64,000 nt of DNA from an uncultured Clostridia bacterium. GTDB lineage: Bacteria; Bacillota; Clostridia; Lachnospirales; Anaerotignaceae. The stretch lies in assembly GCA_910586765.1 (NCBI GenBank), contig CAJUJJ010000007.1, forward strand, positions 35,626-99,625. The letters are read 5' to 3'. The notes under the pieces were generated by a model. That model searched no databases and was not told the origin of the DNA. It worked only from the letters and a program-made list of their open reading frames with translations. The translations under genes were made by a program, and so were the position numbers. This document shows, piece by piece, positions 25,822 to 34,873 of this stretch (its first letter is position 1; every line of letters begins with the position of its first letter).

Positions 25822-27018
25822 TTACATTTTTTGCAATTTCAATATTTCGTCAATAATGTTGTGTGCGACTTCTTCTTTTGACATCAATTCCAATTCAATT
25901 TCCTCTTTTTTAGAAATCATTGTAACTACATTTGTATCTGTACCAAAACCAGAACCACTTACTTTTAAATTATTTGCTACAATCATATCTACATTTTTTT
26001 TGTCTAATTTTATGCGAGAATTTTCAAGCATATTTTGTGTTTCCATAGAAAAGCCACATAAAAATTGTCCTTCTCTCCTATGCTCTCCCATATACTTCAG
26101 TATATCTATTGTTCTATCTAGTGCAATACTCATTTCTCCATCTTTTTTCTTCATTTTTTCATCGCTGACAGTACAAGGCTTATAGTCTGCTACCGCTGCT
26201 GCTTTTATAATAATGTCATTTTCAAGAAATCTTTCTTTCATTGCTTCAAACATATCTCCTGCACTTTTAACATCTATCACTGTTACAAAAGGAGGTTTTT
26301 GAAGTGCTGTCACACCACTAACTAATGTAACATCTGCACCTCTAAGCATACACGCCTTTGCTAATTCATATCCCATTTTTCCTGTAGAATGATTTGTAAT
26401 ATAACGCACAGGGTCAATACTTTCTTGTGTTGCTCCCGCTGTAACAATTACTTTTTTCCCTAAAAGGTCTTTTTTATAGGCAATTTCTTTTAAAATATAA
26501 TTTACTAATGTTTCTTCATTTGGTAATTTGCCATCACCAATATCTCTACAAGCCAACATACCGCTTTCTGGTTCTATTACTTCAAAACCATATTTTTTTA
26601 ATTTTTCTATATTATGTTGTACAATTTCATTGTGATACATATTTGTATTCATAGCTGGAGCAACAATTTTTTTACACTGACAAGCTAATACTGTTGTTGT
26701 CAACATATCATCTGCTAAACCGTTAGCCATTTTTGAAATAACATTTGCTGAAGCTGGTGCAATCAATACAACATCTGCTTTTTTTGCTAGTGAAATATGA
26801 GCTACATGAAATTGAAAATTTCTATCAAATGTATCTACCATACATTTATTTCCTGTTAATGTTTCAAATGTAATAGGCGTAATAAAATGCGTTGCATTTT
26901 CTGTCAATATTACATGAACGTCACAGCCCATTTTTACAAGCATACTAGCTACATTTGCCATTTTATAAGCTGCAATACTGCCTGTTACACCTAACAAAAC
27001 TGTTTTTCCTTTTAACAT
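25822..27018 (-). CDS. coaBC: Bifunctional phosphopantothenoylcysteine decarboxylase / phosphopantothenate-cysteine ligase
   Basis: Two steps of coenzyme A synthesis. The CoaC flavoprotein half (about 1-180) has GVTGSIAAYK, the active-site His in FHVAHISLAKKAD, APAMNTNMY, and the substrate-clamp region GMLACRDIGDGKL; the CoaB half begins KKVIVTAGATQESIDPVRYITNHSTGKMG. I use the ATG at 27018 (398 residues), which has AAAGGG upstream; a 28-residue upstream extension lacks a ribosome site. Confidence 0.95.
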   Translation of the reverse strand: MLKGKTVLLGVTGSIAAYKMANVASMLVKMGCDVHVILTENATHFITPITFETLTGNKCMVDTFDRNFQFHVAHISLAKKADVVLIAPASANVISKMANGLADDMLTTTVLACQCKKIVAPAMNTNMYHNEIVQHNIEKLKKYGFEVIEPESGMLACRDIGDGKLPNEETLVNYILKEIAYKKDLLGKKVIVTAGATQESIDPVRYITNHSTGKMGYELAKACMLRGADVTLVSGVTALQKPPFVTVIDVKSAGDMFEAMKERFLENDIIIKAAAVADYKPCTVSDEKMKKKDGEMSIALDRTIDILKYMGEHRREGQFLCGFSMETQNMLENSRIKLDKKNVDMIVANNLKVSGSGFGTDTNVVTMISKKEEIELELMSKEEVAHNIIDEILKLQKM

Positions 27019-27110
27019 AAAAACACCCTTTTCTTTAATATTGATATTTATTTGAAATAGATTGAAAATATTATAACAAACTTTATCAAAATAGTACACC
27101 ATTTTTCATA

Positions 27111-27148
27111 ACAAAAAAAGCAGACAAAAGCCTGCTTTTTCATTTTTA
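27111..27148 (-). terminator. Terminator of the SH3/NlpC-P60 gene
   Basis: Arms AAAAAGCAG / CTGCTTTTTTT with an 8-nt loop, directly after the gene ending at 27153 and before coaBC. Confidence 0.85.
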
Positions 27149-27152
27149 TATT

Positions 27153-28385
27153 TTATTTTAAAACACGTCTTGCTGTTACATATGTACTTTCGCTATAAGT
27201 ATCTGTCATGTCTGAAATAATGACACCTGATTTATTTCCTGATGAGGAATGAATGTATTGGTTATTGCCAATATAAATACCAACATGAGAAATACCACCA
27301 TTTCTATCTGTATCAAAGAAAACCAAATCGCCAGGTGCTAATTCACTTTTCTTTACTGGCACACCATTTGATGTCATACTAGCAGAATTTCTATTTAATG
27401 TAACACCAAATTTCTGCATTACCGCATAAACATATCCAGAACAATCTACGCCACTATTTAAGTCTGTTCCTCCCCATACATATGGAGTTCCTAAAAATTG
27501 TTTTGCATAAGAAACAACATCATTTGCTTTGCTAGAAGGTGCTGGTAAAACTGTTTTTGTATCTGGTTTTTTGCCTGTTCTTAGTGATACATATTCTGTG
27601 CTGACATAACCTGTTGTACCTTCTGCTGTTTTAATTTTTAGCCAATCTGCACCAGACTGCATTACATCAAATATTTCTCCGCCGCTTAAATTTTCTAAAA
27701 CATCGCCATTTGTAGATGCAGAACTTCTCACTCTTAAATAAGAATCTGCAATTACAACACCATAAGTTGTTTTTTCATTACTGTTATTACTTTCTGTTTT
27801 TTTAGGAACTGTTTTTTCTGGTTCTTTTTGTTCTTCTTTTTCTGGTTCTGCTTCTTTCTTGTCTTCTTGCTTTGTTTCTTCTTCTTTTATTTCTTCTGTA
27901 GCAGAAACGCTAGGAAGATATGTAAGCATATCGCCATCTAAATAATCCTTACTAATATAAGCATTTCCATTATTATATGCTAATTGATACCAGCCATCTA
28001 ATTTTCCTATTACTGTAATAACATCTCCGTCATTTACTGTCTTAATTACATCGCTTTTTGTATTACTGCCTGTTCTGACATTGATATTTGTTCCTTGTAC
28101 TTTTCCCTCTGCTCTTGTTATGTCAAAATAATCAGCAGAAACATAAGCACTTTGATTTCCATTAAATGTAACTTGATACCAATCTCCATCTCTGCCATGA
28201 AGAACAAGTTCCGTTCCTTTATCTGCTGTTCCCAATATTTCAGAGCCTATACTTGCTGCGGAACGTATATTCACACCATCATCATTTATAGAACCGCTTG
28301 CTGCGGCAAAAACAGTTGCTGTACTCAACACACAAATACTACTTACTGCTACTAATATTCTTGTCCAAACTTTATACTTACCCAT
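27153..28385 (-). CDS. Secreted NlpC/P60 peptidoglycan hydrolase with SH3 repeats
   Basis: 410-residue exported wall hydrolase. A signal peptide (about 1-30, ending VFAAA) is followed by two bacterial SH3 domains (about 31-155), a Glu/Lys/Pro-rich linker, a third SH3 domain (about 205-270), and a C-terminal NlpC/P60 endopeptidase with catalytic Cys in GVDCSGYVYAV, His in ISHVGIYIG, and IHSS. It probably cuts stem peptides at the gamma-D-Glu bond. ATG at 28385 chosen: GGAGG lies 12 nt upstream and a good promoter lies 50 nt further on, so the longer frame to 28565 cannot be translated. Confidence 0.93.
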   Translation of the reverse strand: MGKYKVWTRILVAVSSICVLSTATVFAAASGSINDDGVNIRSAASIGSEILGTADKGTELVLHGRDGDWYQVTFNGNQSAYVSADYFDITRAEGKVQGTNINVRTGSNTKSDVIKTVNDGDVITVIGKLDGWYQLAYNNGNAYISKDYLDGDMLTYLPSVSATEEIKEEETKQEDKKEAEPEKEEQKEPEKTVPKKTESNNSNEKTTYGVVIADSYLRVRSSASTNGDVLENLSGGEIFDVMQSGADWLKIKTAEGTTGYVSTEYVSLRTGKKPDTKTVLPAPSSKANDVVSYAKQFLGTPYVWGGTDLNSGVDCSGYVYAVMQKFGVTLNRNSASMTSNGVPVKKSELAPGDLVFFDTDRNGGISHVGIYIGNNQYIHSSSGNKSGVIISDMTDTYSESTYVTARRVLK

Positions 28386-28434
28386 AATAAAATTTTTCCT
28401 CCAAAATGTACTTATTACGTATTTGTTACAACTT

Positions 28435-28463
28435 ATTATATTCAGTCTTAATAAAGTTGTCAA
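28435..28463 (-). promoter_or_regulatory. SigA promoter of the NlpC/P60 gene
   Basis: Minus-strand TTGACA (28458-28463), 17-nt spacer, TATAAT (28435-28440): an exact consensus. Confidence 0.85.
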
Positions 28464-28620
28464 GAAAAATTTATGAAATATTAAGAATATTCTATTATGT
28501 TCTGCATATACTGAATTTACGGGCTTTTTACGCTTTTTCAATATATCATTTTTTACAAAATACAATTAAAAATGATATATTTGTTACATAAATGTAATAA
28601 TTCGCACAATTCTTTTCATA

Positions 28621-28664
28621 AAAAATCTCTCTGACAGTCAATTTGCAGAGAGATTTTTTGTTAT
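28621..28664 (-). terminator. Terminator of the aspS-gatCAB run
   Basis: Arms AAATCTCTCTG / CAGAGAGATTT with T6 after it on the minus strand, just past the gatB stop. Confidence 0.9.
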
Positions 28665-28682
28665 TACTATTTTTTTTGGTAA

Positions 28683-30119
28683 TTATTTCAGTTTTGCTAA
28701 TTCTTCGTCCAATATTTTTGTAACAATAGCAGGATTTGCTTTTCCTTTTAATTGTTTCATACACTGTCCCATAAGGAATTTATTTACTTTTTCATTTCCT
28801 TCTTTAAATTGTGCAATAGAATTTGGATTTGCTTCAATTACTTTTGCTACTACTTCTTTTACTGCACTATCATCATTTACCATTTTTAAATTGTGTTGTT
28901 CAATATATTGTTCTGGTTCTACATTATCAGAAAACATTTTTTCAAATACTTCTTTTGCTGTATTTCTATTTACAACACCATTTTTTACAAGTAATATCAA
29001 TTTTCCTAAATTTTTCGCATCAAATGAAATATCTTCTGGCAATGTGCTTGTTTCAGAAGCAAGACGAAGCACTTCTCCCATAATCCAGTTAGAAACTTCT
29101 TTTGCATTGTTACATACTTCATATGCTTGTTCAAATATTTTTACAAGGTCTTTGGAACCTGTAATAATGTCTACATCATATTCAGGTAATTTATATTCAG
29201 ACATATATCTTGCTTTTTTTGCTTCAGGCAACTCTGGCAAAGATTGTCTAACTCTTTCAATCCATTCATCATCAATTTCAATAGGCACAAGGTCAGGCTC
29301 TGGGAAATATCTGTAATCTTGTGCATTTTCTTTGGAACGCATAGCATAACTTGCACCTTTGTTATCGTCCCATCTTCTTGTTTCTTGTATTACTTTTTTA
29401 CCTTCTTGTATCAATTCAATTTGTCTTGCTCTTTCCCCTTCTATGGCTCTAGCAATCGCCTTAAAAGAATTGATATTTTTCATCTCTGTTCTTGTACCTA
29501 ATTCTTTTGAGCCTACTGGTTTTACAGAAAGGTTTACATCTGCTCTCAAAGAACCTTGCTCCATTTTACAATCAGAAACACCTGTATATTGTAATATTGC
29601 TTTTAATTTTGTTAAATAAGCTATTACTTCTTCTCCATTAGAAAAATCTGGCTCACTTACAATTTCCAAAAGAGGCACACCACAACGGTTATAATCAACT
29701 AATGTGCAATCTTCCCAAGGGTCATGTATCAATTTTCCAGCGTCTTCTTCCATATGAATTTCTTTGATACGAATGGATTTTTTTACACCATTTACTTCTA
29801 TATCAATATGACCATTTTGGCAAATTGGTAAATATAATTGTGATACCTGATATGCTTTTGGCAAATCAGGATAAAAATAATTTTTTCTATCAAATTTATT
29901 ATATCTTGTAATTTCACAATTTGTTGCCAAACCTGTTCTAATTGCAAATTCAACAACTTGTTTATTTAAAACTGGCAGCGTTCCAGGCATACCACTACAT
30001 ACCTCACAAACGTGTGTATTTGGTTCACCACCAAATTCTGTAGAACAAGAGCAAAATATTTTTGTGTCTGTAGCAAGTTCTGTATGCACTTCCAGACCTA
30101 ATACGGTTTCAAATTCCAT
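28683..30119 (-). CDS. gatB: Asp-tRNA(Asn)/Glu-tRNA(Gln) amidotransferase subunit B
   Basis: tRNA-binding kinase/transamidase subunit of GatCAB that activates Glu- or Asp-tRNA before amidation. 478 residues with LGLEVHTEL at the N-terminus, metal-binding CSCS...CEVCSGMPGTLP cysteines, LPKAYQVSQ, DYNRCGVPLLEIV, and a C-terminal YqeY-like helical tail (about 400-478). I use the ATG at 30119 with AGGAGG nine nt upstream; the 24-residue extension would run into gatA. Confidence 0.97.
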   Translation of the reverse strand: MEFETVLGLEVHTELATDTKIFCSCSTEFGGEPNTHVCEVCSGMPGTLPVLNKQVVEFAIRTGLATNCEITRYNKFDRKNYFYPDLPKAYQVSQLYLPICQNGHIDIEVNGVKKSIRIKEIHMEEDAGKLIHDPWEDCTLVDYNRCGVPLLEIVSEPDFSNGEEVIAYLTKLKAILQYTGVSDCKMEQGSLRADVNLSVKPVGSKELGTRTEMKNINSFKAIARAIEGERARQIELIQEGKKVIQETRRWDDNKGASYAMRSKENAQDYRYFPEPDLVPIEIDDEWIERVRQSLPELPEAKKARYMSEYKLPEYDVDIITGSKDLVKIFEQAYEVCNNAKEVSNWIMGEVLRLASETSTLPEDISFDAKNLGKLILLVKNGVVNRNTAKEVFEKMFSDNVEPEQYIEQHNLKMVNDDSAVKEVVAKVIEANPNSIAQFKEGNEKVNKFLMGQCMKQLKGKANPAIVTKILDEELAKLK

Positions 30120-30135
30120 TTTATTATTCCTCCTT

Positions 30136-31587
30136 TCATTTAGGTGATTTTGTATGAAAATCAGTTGCTTTTTGGAAGGCAAAACCTGCATTCAATAATA
30201 TTTCTTCACTAAAAGCCTTTCCGATTAACTGTAATCCAATAGGAAGCCCTGTTTTATCAAATCCACAAGGTACAACAAGTCCGGGAAGTCCTGCTAAATT
30301 GACAGAAACAGTACAAATATCACTCAAATACATTTTTAATGTATCTTTAAAACTCTCTCCTATTTTTGGTGCTGTAGTAGGTGCTGTTGGTGTCAAAAGA
30401 AAATCATATTTACTAAAAGCATCATCATAAGATTGTTTAATTAGTGCTTTTACTTGTAATGCCTTATTATAATACGCATCATAATAGCCACTACTTAACA
30501 CAAATGCTCCAATTAAAATTCTCTTTTTTACTTCTGAACCAAAACCCTCACTTCTTGATTGATAATATAAATCTACTAAATCATCATACTTTTCTGCACA
30601 ATGACCATATTTAATGCCATCGTATCTTGATAAGTTACTACTTGCTTCTGCACAAGCAGCAATATAATAAGCAGGGATAGCATACTTAATAGTAGGCATT
30701 TTAATTTCTTCTACTATTGCACCAAGACTTTCATATATTTTTGCAGCTTTATAAATCGCTTCTTTTACATCTACATCTATACCTTCTCCAAAAAAGTCTA
30801 CTGGAATACCAATCTTTTTACCTTTCATGTTTTCACATAATGTAAAAGAAGGAACTGGTTGATTTACTGATGTACTATCTTTTTTATCATGTCCTGCAAT
30901 AATTTTATAAATTTCAGCAACATCTTCTACATTTTTCGCCATAGGGCCAATTTGGTCTAATGAAGAAGCATAAGCAATTAAACCATAACGAGATACTGTA
31001 CCATAAGTTGGTTTTAATCCAGTAATACCACAATAAGATGCTGGCTGTCTAATAGAACCGCCTGTGTCAGAACCTAACGTATAATATGCTTCTTCTGCTG
31101 CAACTGCTGCGGCAGAACCGCCACTACTTCCTCCTGGAACGTGTTCTATATTCCAGGGATTTTTTGTAATGCCAAAATATGATGTTTCTGATGTACTTCC
31201 CATAGCAAACTCGTCCATATTTGTTTTACCCACAATGACTGCACCAGCATCTTGCAATTTTTGTACTGCTGTTGCAGTATAAACTGGTTTAAATGTTTCT
31301 AACATACGAGAAGAACAAGAGGTTTGCATACCTTTTGTACACATATTATCTTTTACTGCTGCTGGTACGCCTGCTAAAGGTGTATTTAATTCTCCACTAT
31401 CTATCTTTTTTTGTACTGCTTCCGCTTCTGCTAATGCTTCTTTTTCGCAAACAGTAACATAACAATGGTATTTTTGTTCTTTATTTTGAATATTTTCCAA
31501 AACAGCTTTTGTTGCTTCTACAACGCCAACTTCTTTTGACTTTATTTTTTTGCCCAGCTCCAATGCTGACAGCTGACATAACTCCAT
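30136..31587 (-). CDS. gatA: Asp-tRNA(Asn)/Glu-tRNA(Gln) amidotransferase subunit A
   Basis: Amidase-signature glutaminase of GatCAB that frees ammonia from glutamine. The Ser-cisSer-Lys catalytic set is visible: the Lys in PAAVKDNM, the Ser-rich GGSSGGSAAAV and the nucleophile in GSDTGGSIRQPAS. 483 residues, standard. ATG at 31587. Between gatC and gatB, 12-16 nt apart. Confidence 0.97.
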   Translation of the reverse strand: MELCQLSALELGKKIKSKEVGVVEATKAVLENIQNKEQKYHCYVTVCEKEALAEAEAVQKKIDSGELNTPLAGVPAAVKDNMCTKGMQTSCSSRMLETFKPVYTATAVQKLQDAGAVIVGKTNMDEFAMGSTSETSYFGITKNPWNIEHVPGGSSGGSAAAVAAEEAYYTLGSDTGGSIRQPASYCGITGLKPTYGTVSRYGLIAYASSLDQIGPMAKNVEDVAEIYKIIAGHDKKDSTSVNQPVPSFTLCENMKGKKIGIPVDFFGEGIDVDVKEAIYKAAKIYESLGAIVEEIKMPTIKYAIPAYYIAACAEASSNLSRYDGIKYGHCAEKYDDLVDLYYQSRSEGFGSEVKKRILIGAFVLSSGYYDAYYNKALQVKALIKQSYDDAFSKYDFLLTPTAPTTAPKIGESFKDTLKMYLSDICTVSVNLAGLPGLVVPCGFDKTGLPIGLQLIGKAFSEEILLNAGFAFQKATDFHTKSPK

Positions 31588-31599
31588 ACTTTATACCTC

Positions 31600-31887
31600 C
31601 TATTCTACTGCTTTTGGCACTTTGAAACAGCCTTCTTTTTTATTTGCGGCATTTAATATAACATATTCTCTTTCTATGGAAGGCTGTACAGCATCTTCAC
31701 GAAATACATTTTTCACTGGAAAAGCATGGCTCATTGCTTCAATACCCGTTGTATCTAATTCATTCAATATATCCATATATTCCACAATTTTATTAATTTC
31801 TTGTTTTGTTTTTTCTCTTTCTTCTTCTGAAATATGAAGACGAGCTAGTATGCCAATATAATCTAACAATTCGTCTGTAATTTTCAT
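31600..31887 (-). CDS. gatC: Asp-tRNA(Asn)/Glu-tRNA(Gln) amidotransferase subunit C
   Basis: 95-residue GatC, the small belt that stabilises GatA-GatB. Typical motifs: YIGILARLHISEEE near the N-terminus and NVFREDAVQPS near the C-terminus. ATG at 31887 is preferred to an in-frame start at 31914 that lies within the aspS stop region; AAAGGA is 11 nt upstream. Order aspS-gatC-gatA-gatB. Confidence 0.95.
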   Translation of the reverse strand: MKITDELLDYIGILARLHISEEEREKTKQEINKIVEYMDILNELDTTGIEAMSHAFPVKNVFREDAVQPSIEREYVILNAANKKEGCFKVPKAVE

Positions 31888-31914
31888 ATCTATAACATTC
31901 CTTTCTTTGTACAA

Positions 31915-33243
31915 TTATGGTTCCAATCTGCTCATATCTCTTGGGAACATAGCAGCTACACGTACATTTGTTTCATCTAATAACTTCATACAAAGTCTTT
32001 CTAAACCAATACCCCAACCGCCATGTGGTGGCATACCATGTTTGTGTATCATTAAATAGCTTTCAAAATCTTCAGGATTTAAACCTTTTGACTGCATTTT
32101 TGCCACTTGTGTATCATAATCATGTATTCTTTGTCCGCCTGTTGTAATTTCCATTCCTCTAAATAATAAGTCAAAGCTCAATGTAAATTTATCATTTTCT
32201 GGGTCGTCCATAGCATAGAAAGGACGTTTTTTTACAGGATAATGTGTTACAAAAACAAACTCACTGTTGTATTTTTCTGCGAACAATTTAGAAATCAGTT
32301 GTTCTTCTTCTGGTTCTAAATCATAAGGGTCTTTTATTTTTCTGTTGTATTCTTTTGCAATCATTTCTTTTGCATCTTTAAAGCGTACTGTAGGGATAGT
32401 ATCAATTTCTGGAATAGGCACATTCAATATTTTTATTTCTCTTGCATACTCTTTTTTTAACAATTCCATAGTATATTTTAATGCACCTGTTTCCACTTCC
32501 ATTAAATCTACAAAACTGTCAATAAATCCCATTTCCATATCAATGCCCATATATTCATTCAAGTGTCTTGTTGTATTGTGTTTTTCTGCTCTAAAAACAT
32601 GACTGATTTCAAATACTTTTTCATAAACACCTACAAGCATTTGTTTATAAAATTGAGGACTTTGTGCTAAATATGCTTTTTTTCCAAAATAATCTAATTT
32701 GAATATATTTGCTCCGCCTTCTGCACCACTTGCTACAATTTTAGGGGTATTGATTTCAGTAAAGCCATTTCTGCTAAAATATTCCCTAAATCCTCTAATA
32801 ACACCTTCTTGTATTTTAAATATTGCACGTTCTCTATTGTTTCTCAATGTAATAGGACGCTGTGCAATATTTGTTTCCAAAGACATTCCTAATTTTCTTT
32901 TAGAAAGATTGATAGCAGGAGCTTCTTTAGGCTTTGTTAAAACTTCTGCATTTAATAAATGAATTTCAAAACCACCTGGTGCTCTTTCATCTTTTTTCAG
33001 TTTTCCTTCTACATTAATAGACATTTCAACGCCTAAATCTTCTAATGCAAAATGAGACTCTCCTTTATTAAATACACATTGCACTAAACCATCTCTTTTA
33101 CGCAATGTCAAAAATCCAAAATCCCCCATATTTTTAATGGAATAAATCATACCATGTGTTTTTACAATAGAATTATCTTCTGCTTGCATTAAATCAGAAA
33201 ATTCCATATCTTTTGCTTCACAGCTTCCTGTTACAAAATCCAT
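31915..33243 (-). CDS. aspS: Archaeal-type (non-discriminating) aspartyl-tRNA synthetase
   Basis: Class II synthetase of 442 residues without the GAD insertion that makes bacterial AspRS about 590 residues. OB-fold anticodon domain (about 1-105), then motif 2 FRAEKHNTTRHLNE and motif 3 GIGLERL, with archaeal-type features such as GGANIF, YLAQSPQFYKQM and FRGMEITTGGQRIHDY. This short form is usually non-discriminating, charging both tRNA(Asp) and tRNA(Asn); the adjacent gatCAB then makes Asn-tRNA(Asn). ATG at 33243 chosen for its GGAGAG site; an upstream GTG at 33294 has none. Confidence 0.9.
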   Translation of the reverse strand: MDFVTGSCEAKDMEFSDLMQAEDNSIVKTHGMIYSIKNMGDFGFLTLRKRDGLVQCVFNKGESHFALEDLGVEMSINVEGKLKKDERAPGGFEIHLLNAEVLTKPKEAPAINLSKRKLGMSLETNIAQRPITLRNNRERAIFKIQEGVIRGFREYFSRNGFTEINTPKIVASGAEGGANIFKLDYFGKKAYLAQSPQFYKQMLVGVYEKVFEISHVFRAEKHNTTRHLNEYMGIDMEMGFIDSFVDLMEVETGALKYTMELLKKEYAREIKILNVPIPEIDTIPTVRFKDAKEMIAKEYNRKIKDPYDLEPEEEQLISKLFAEKYNSEFVFVTHYPVKKRPFYAMDDPENDKFTLSFDLLFRGMEITTGGQRIHDYDTQVAKMQSKGLNPEDFESYLMIHKHGMPPHGGWGIGLERLCMKLLDETNVRVAAMFPRDMSRLEP

Positions 33244-33364
33244 TTTTTTACTCTCTCCTTTATCACTCAATGTCACAGTATCAAAAATTGACACTTTTAA
33301 ACTATCTTATAAGATACCATAATTTCACAGCAAAAGCAATGCTATTGTGTTGAAAAAGATAGCA

Positions 33365-34483
33365 TTAGTGTAATACTTCATCTATAAAATAACCATTTTT
33401 ATAAAAAAGTTGTCCATCTGCATAAATTTCGCCTTGCTGTTTCATATCATTTATCATATCCCAATGTATAGCAGACTCATTTTTTCCACCTGCCTCTTGA
33501 AATGCTTCCCCTATTGCCATATGAATAGAGCCACCTATTTTTTCATCAAATAGTATATTTTTTGTGTGTTTTTGTATGCCATAGTTTGTACCGATTGCTA
33601 CTTCTCCAAAATAACGGGAACCTTCATCAGTATCAATATAAGAAAGTAAATCTTTTTGTTTTTGTTCATTTTTACAACTAGCTTCTACTATTTTACCTTG
33701 CTTTACAACTAATTTTACTTCTTCAAATTCATGTCCATTTATAATAGAAGGATAAGAAAATGTAATATATCCATTAATGTCATTTTCTACTGGAGAAGTA
33801 AATATTTCTCCATCTGGAAAATTTTCTTTTCCGCAGCAATTTATCCATTTCCTCCCAGAAATATTCACTACAATATCTGTATCTTTTGAAATAATATGCA
33901 GTTGTTTTTTTGTGTTTAAATATTCTACCCATTTTTGTTGATACTTTTCTATTTCTTTCCATTTTGCAACAGGATTTTCTGTATTTAAAAAACCTGCTTG
34001 GTATACAAAATCCTCATATTCTTCTAAACTCATACCTGCATTTTGTGCATCACCATTTGTAGGAAATTGTGTACCACACCACTTTAAAGAACCATCTCCC
34101 ATTCTTTTAGAATAAATTTTTCTATTTTGTTGATTTGCTAGTCTTCTCATTTTCAATTTTTCGCTGTCTACATTTTGAAAAGTTTTTACATTGTCACTTC
34201 CCCACGCACTAATCCAAACATCACTTTTTGCACATTCTCCAAAACGAAAATTAGGCTGTGCAATTTGTGTATTAGTTCCTTCTTTTACAATCATAGCATC
34301 TACATTAGGCATATCTACAAAATAACGTACTATTCCTCCTGCTCTCACTGCTGCTCTTGCAACCGCTTGTATAAAAGGCAATGCACAGTCTTCTGCTGAA
34401 ATACAAACATCATCTCCTGCTTTTACTCCTGTAGAATATTTTACAAGCACATCTGCTAATTTTTCTAGTCTTTCATCTCTCAT
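33365..34483 (-). CDS. M29 family aminopeptidase
   Basis: 372-residue metallo-aminopeptidase of the AmpS/AP-T family. Expected ligands and catalytic residues can be matched: Glu in FGEVAIGTN, Glu and His in FDEKIGGSIHMAIG, and the HWD of ESAIHWDM. Cytosolic; releases N-terminal residues from peptides. ATG at 34483 with AAAGGA eight nt upstream is chosen over an upstream extension. It stands alone between aspS and the divergent proS leader. Confidence 0.92.
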   Translation of the reverse strand: MRDERLEKLADVLVKYSTGVKAGDDVCISAEDCALPFIQAVARAAVRAGGIVRYFVDMPNVDAMIVKEGTNTQIAQPNFRFGECAKSDVWISAWGSDNVKTFQNVDSEKLKMRRLANQQNRKIYSKRMGDGSLKWCGTQFPTNGDAQNAGMSLEEYEDFVYQAGFLNTENPVAKWKEIEKYQQKWVEYLNTKKQLHIISKDTDIVVNISGRKWINCCGKENFPDGEIFTSPVENDINGYITFSYPSIINGHEFEEVKLVVKQGKIVEASCKNEQKQKDLLSYIDTDEGSRYFGEVAIGTNYGIQKHTKNILFDEKIGGSIHMAIGEAFQEAGGKNESAIHWDMINDMKQQGEIYADGQLFYKNGYFIDEVLH

Positions 34484-34568
34484 ATTTTTATTCCTTTCTT
34501 TCATTTGTATTTTTTTCAGTATAGCACTTAGCAAAAAAAGTCACAATGTATATTTTATAAAATTTTTC

Positions 34569-34597
34569 TTGACTTTTCATCATGCTGTATGTATCAT
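34569..34597 (+). promoter_or_regulatory. SigA promoter of the proS T-box leader
   Basis: TTGACT (34569-34574), 17-nt spacer, TATCAT (34592-34597). Transcription would start about 34604, just before the T-box Stem I. Confidence 0.75.
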
Positions 34598-34603
34598 AAA
34601 AAA

Positions 34604-34834
34604 ATAAGAAAAAGCGATGACAGAAGACTATTAAAAAAGCTCTTTGTGTACAGAGAAAAGGCGTTTGCTGAAAGCCTAAACAAATCTTTTTGAACCTACT
34701 TCTTGAGTTCTGTGCTAAAACACAGCGTTTTCCTGCGTTAAAGGGATAGAGTGGATAATATTTTTTATTATCAACAAGGGTGGTACCGTCGTGACTTGAC
34801 CCCTTTTATGAGGGAAGCAAGTCTTTTTTTATGC
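34604..34834 (+). promoter_or_regulatory. T-box riboswitch leader (proline) controlling proS
   Basis: Stem I features (GCGATGACAGAAGA, later an AGAGAAAAGGCG segment) lead to a specifier region GAACCTAC with CCT, a proline codon, at 34695-34697. The conserved T-box AAGGGTGGTACCG is at 34776-34788, followed by a terminator hairpin with arms GACTTG / CAAGTC, inner CCC/GGG pairing and a T7 run at about 34791-34834. Uncharged tRNA(Pro) should stabilise the antiterminator and allow proS transcription. Confidence 0.92.
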
Positions 34835-34873
34835 CCTTGATGATAGTATCATCAAATTAGGAGGAATGAAACT

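Noticed and set aside
28546..28764. 72-residue minus-strand frame between gatB and the NlpC/P60 gene
   Set aside because: It begins inside the gatB coding region in another frame and crosses the gatB terminator; no ribosome site.
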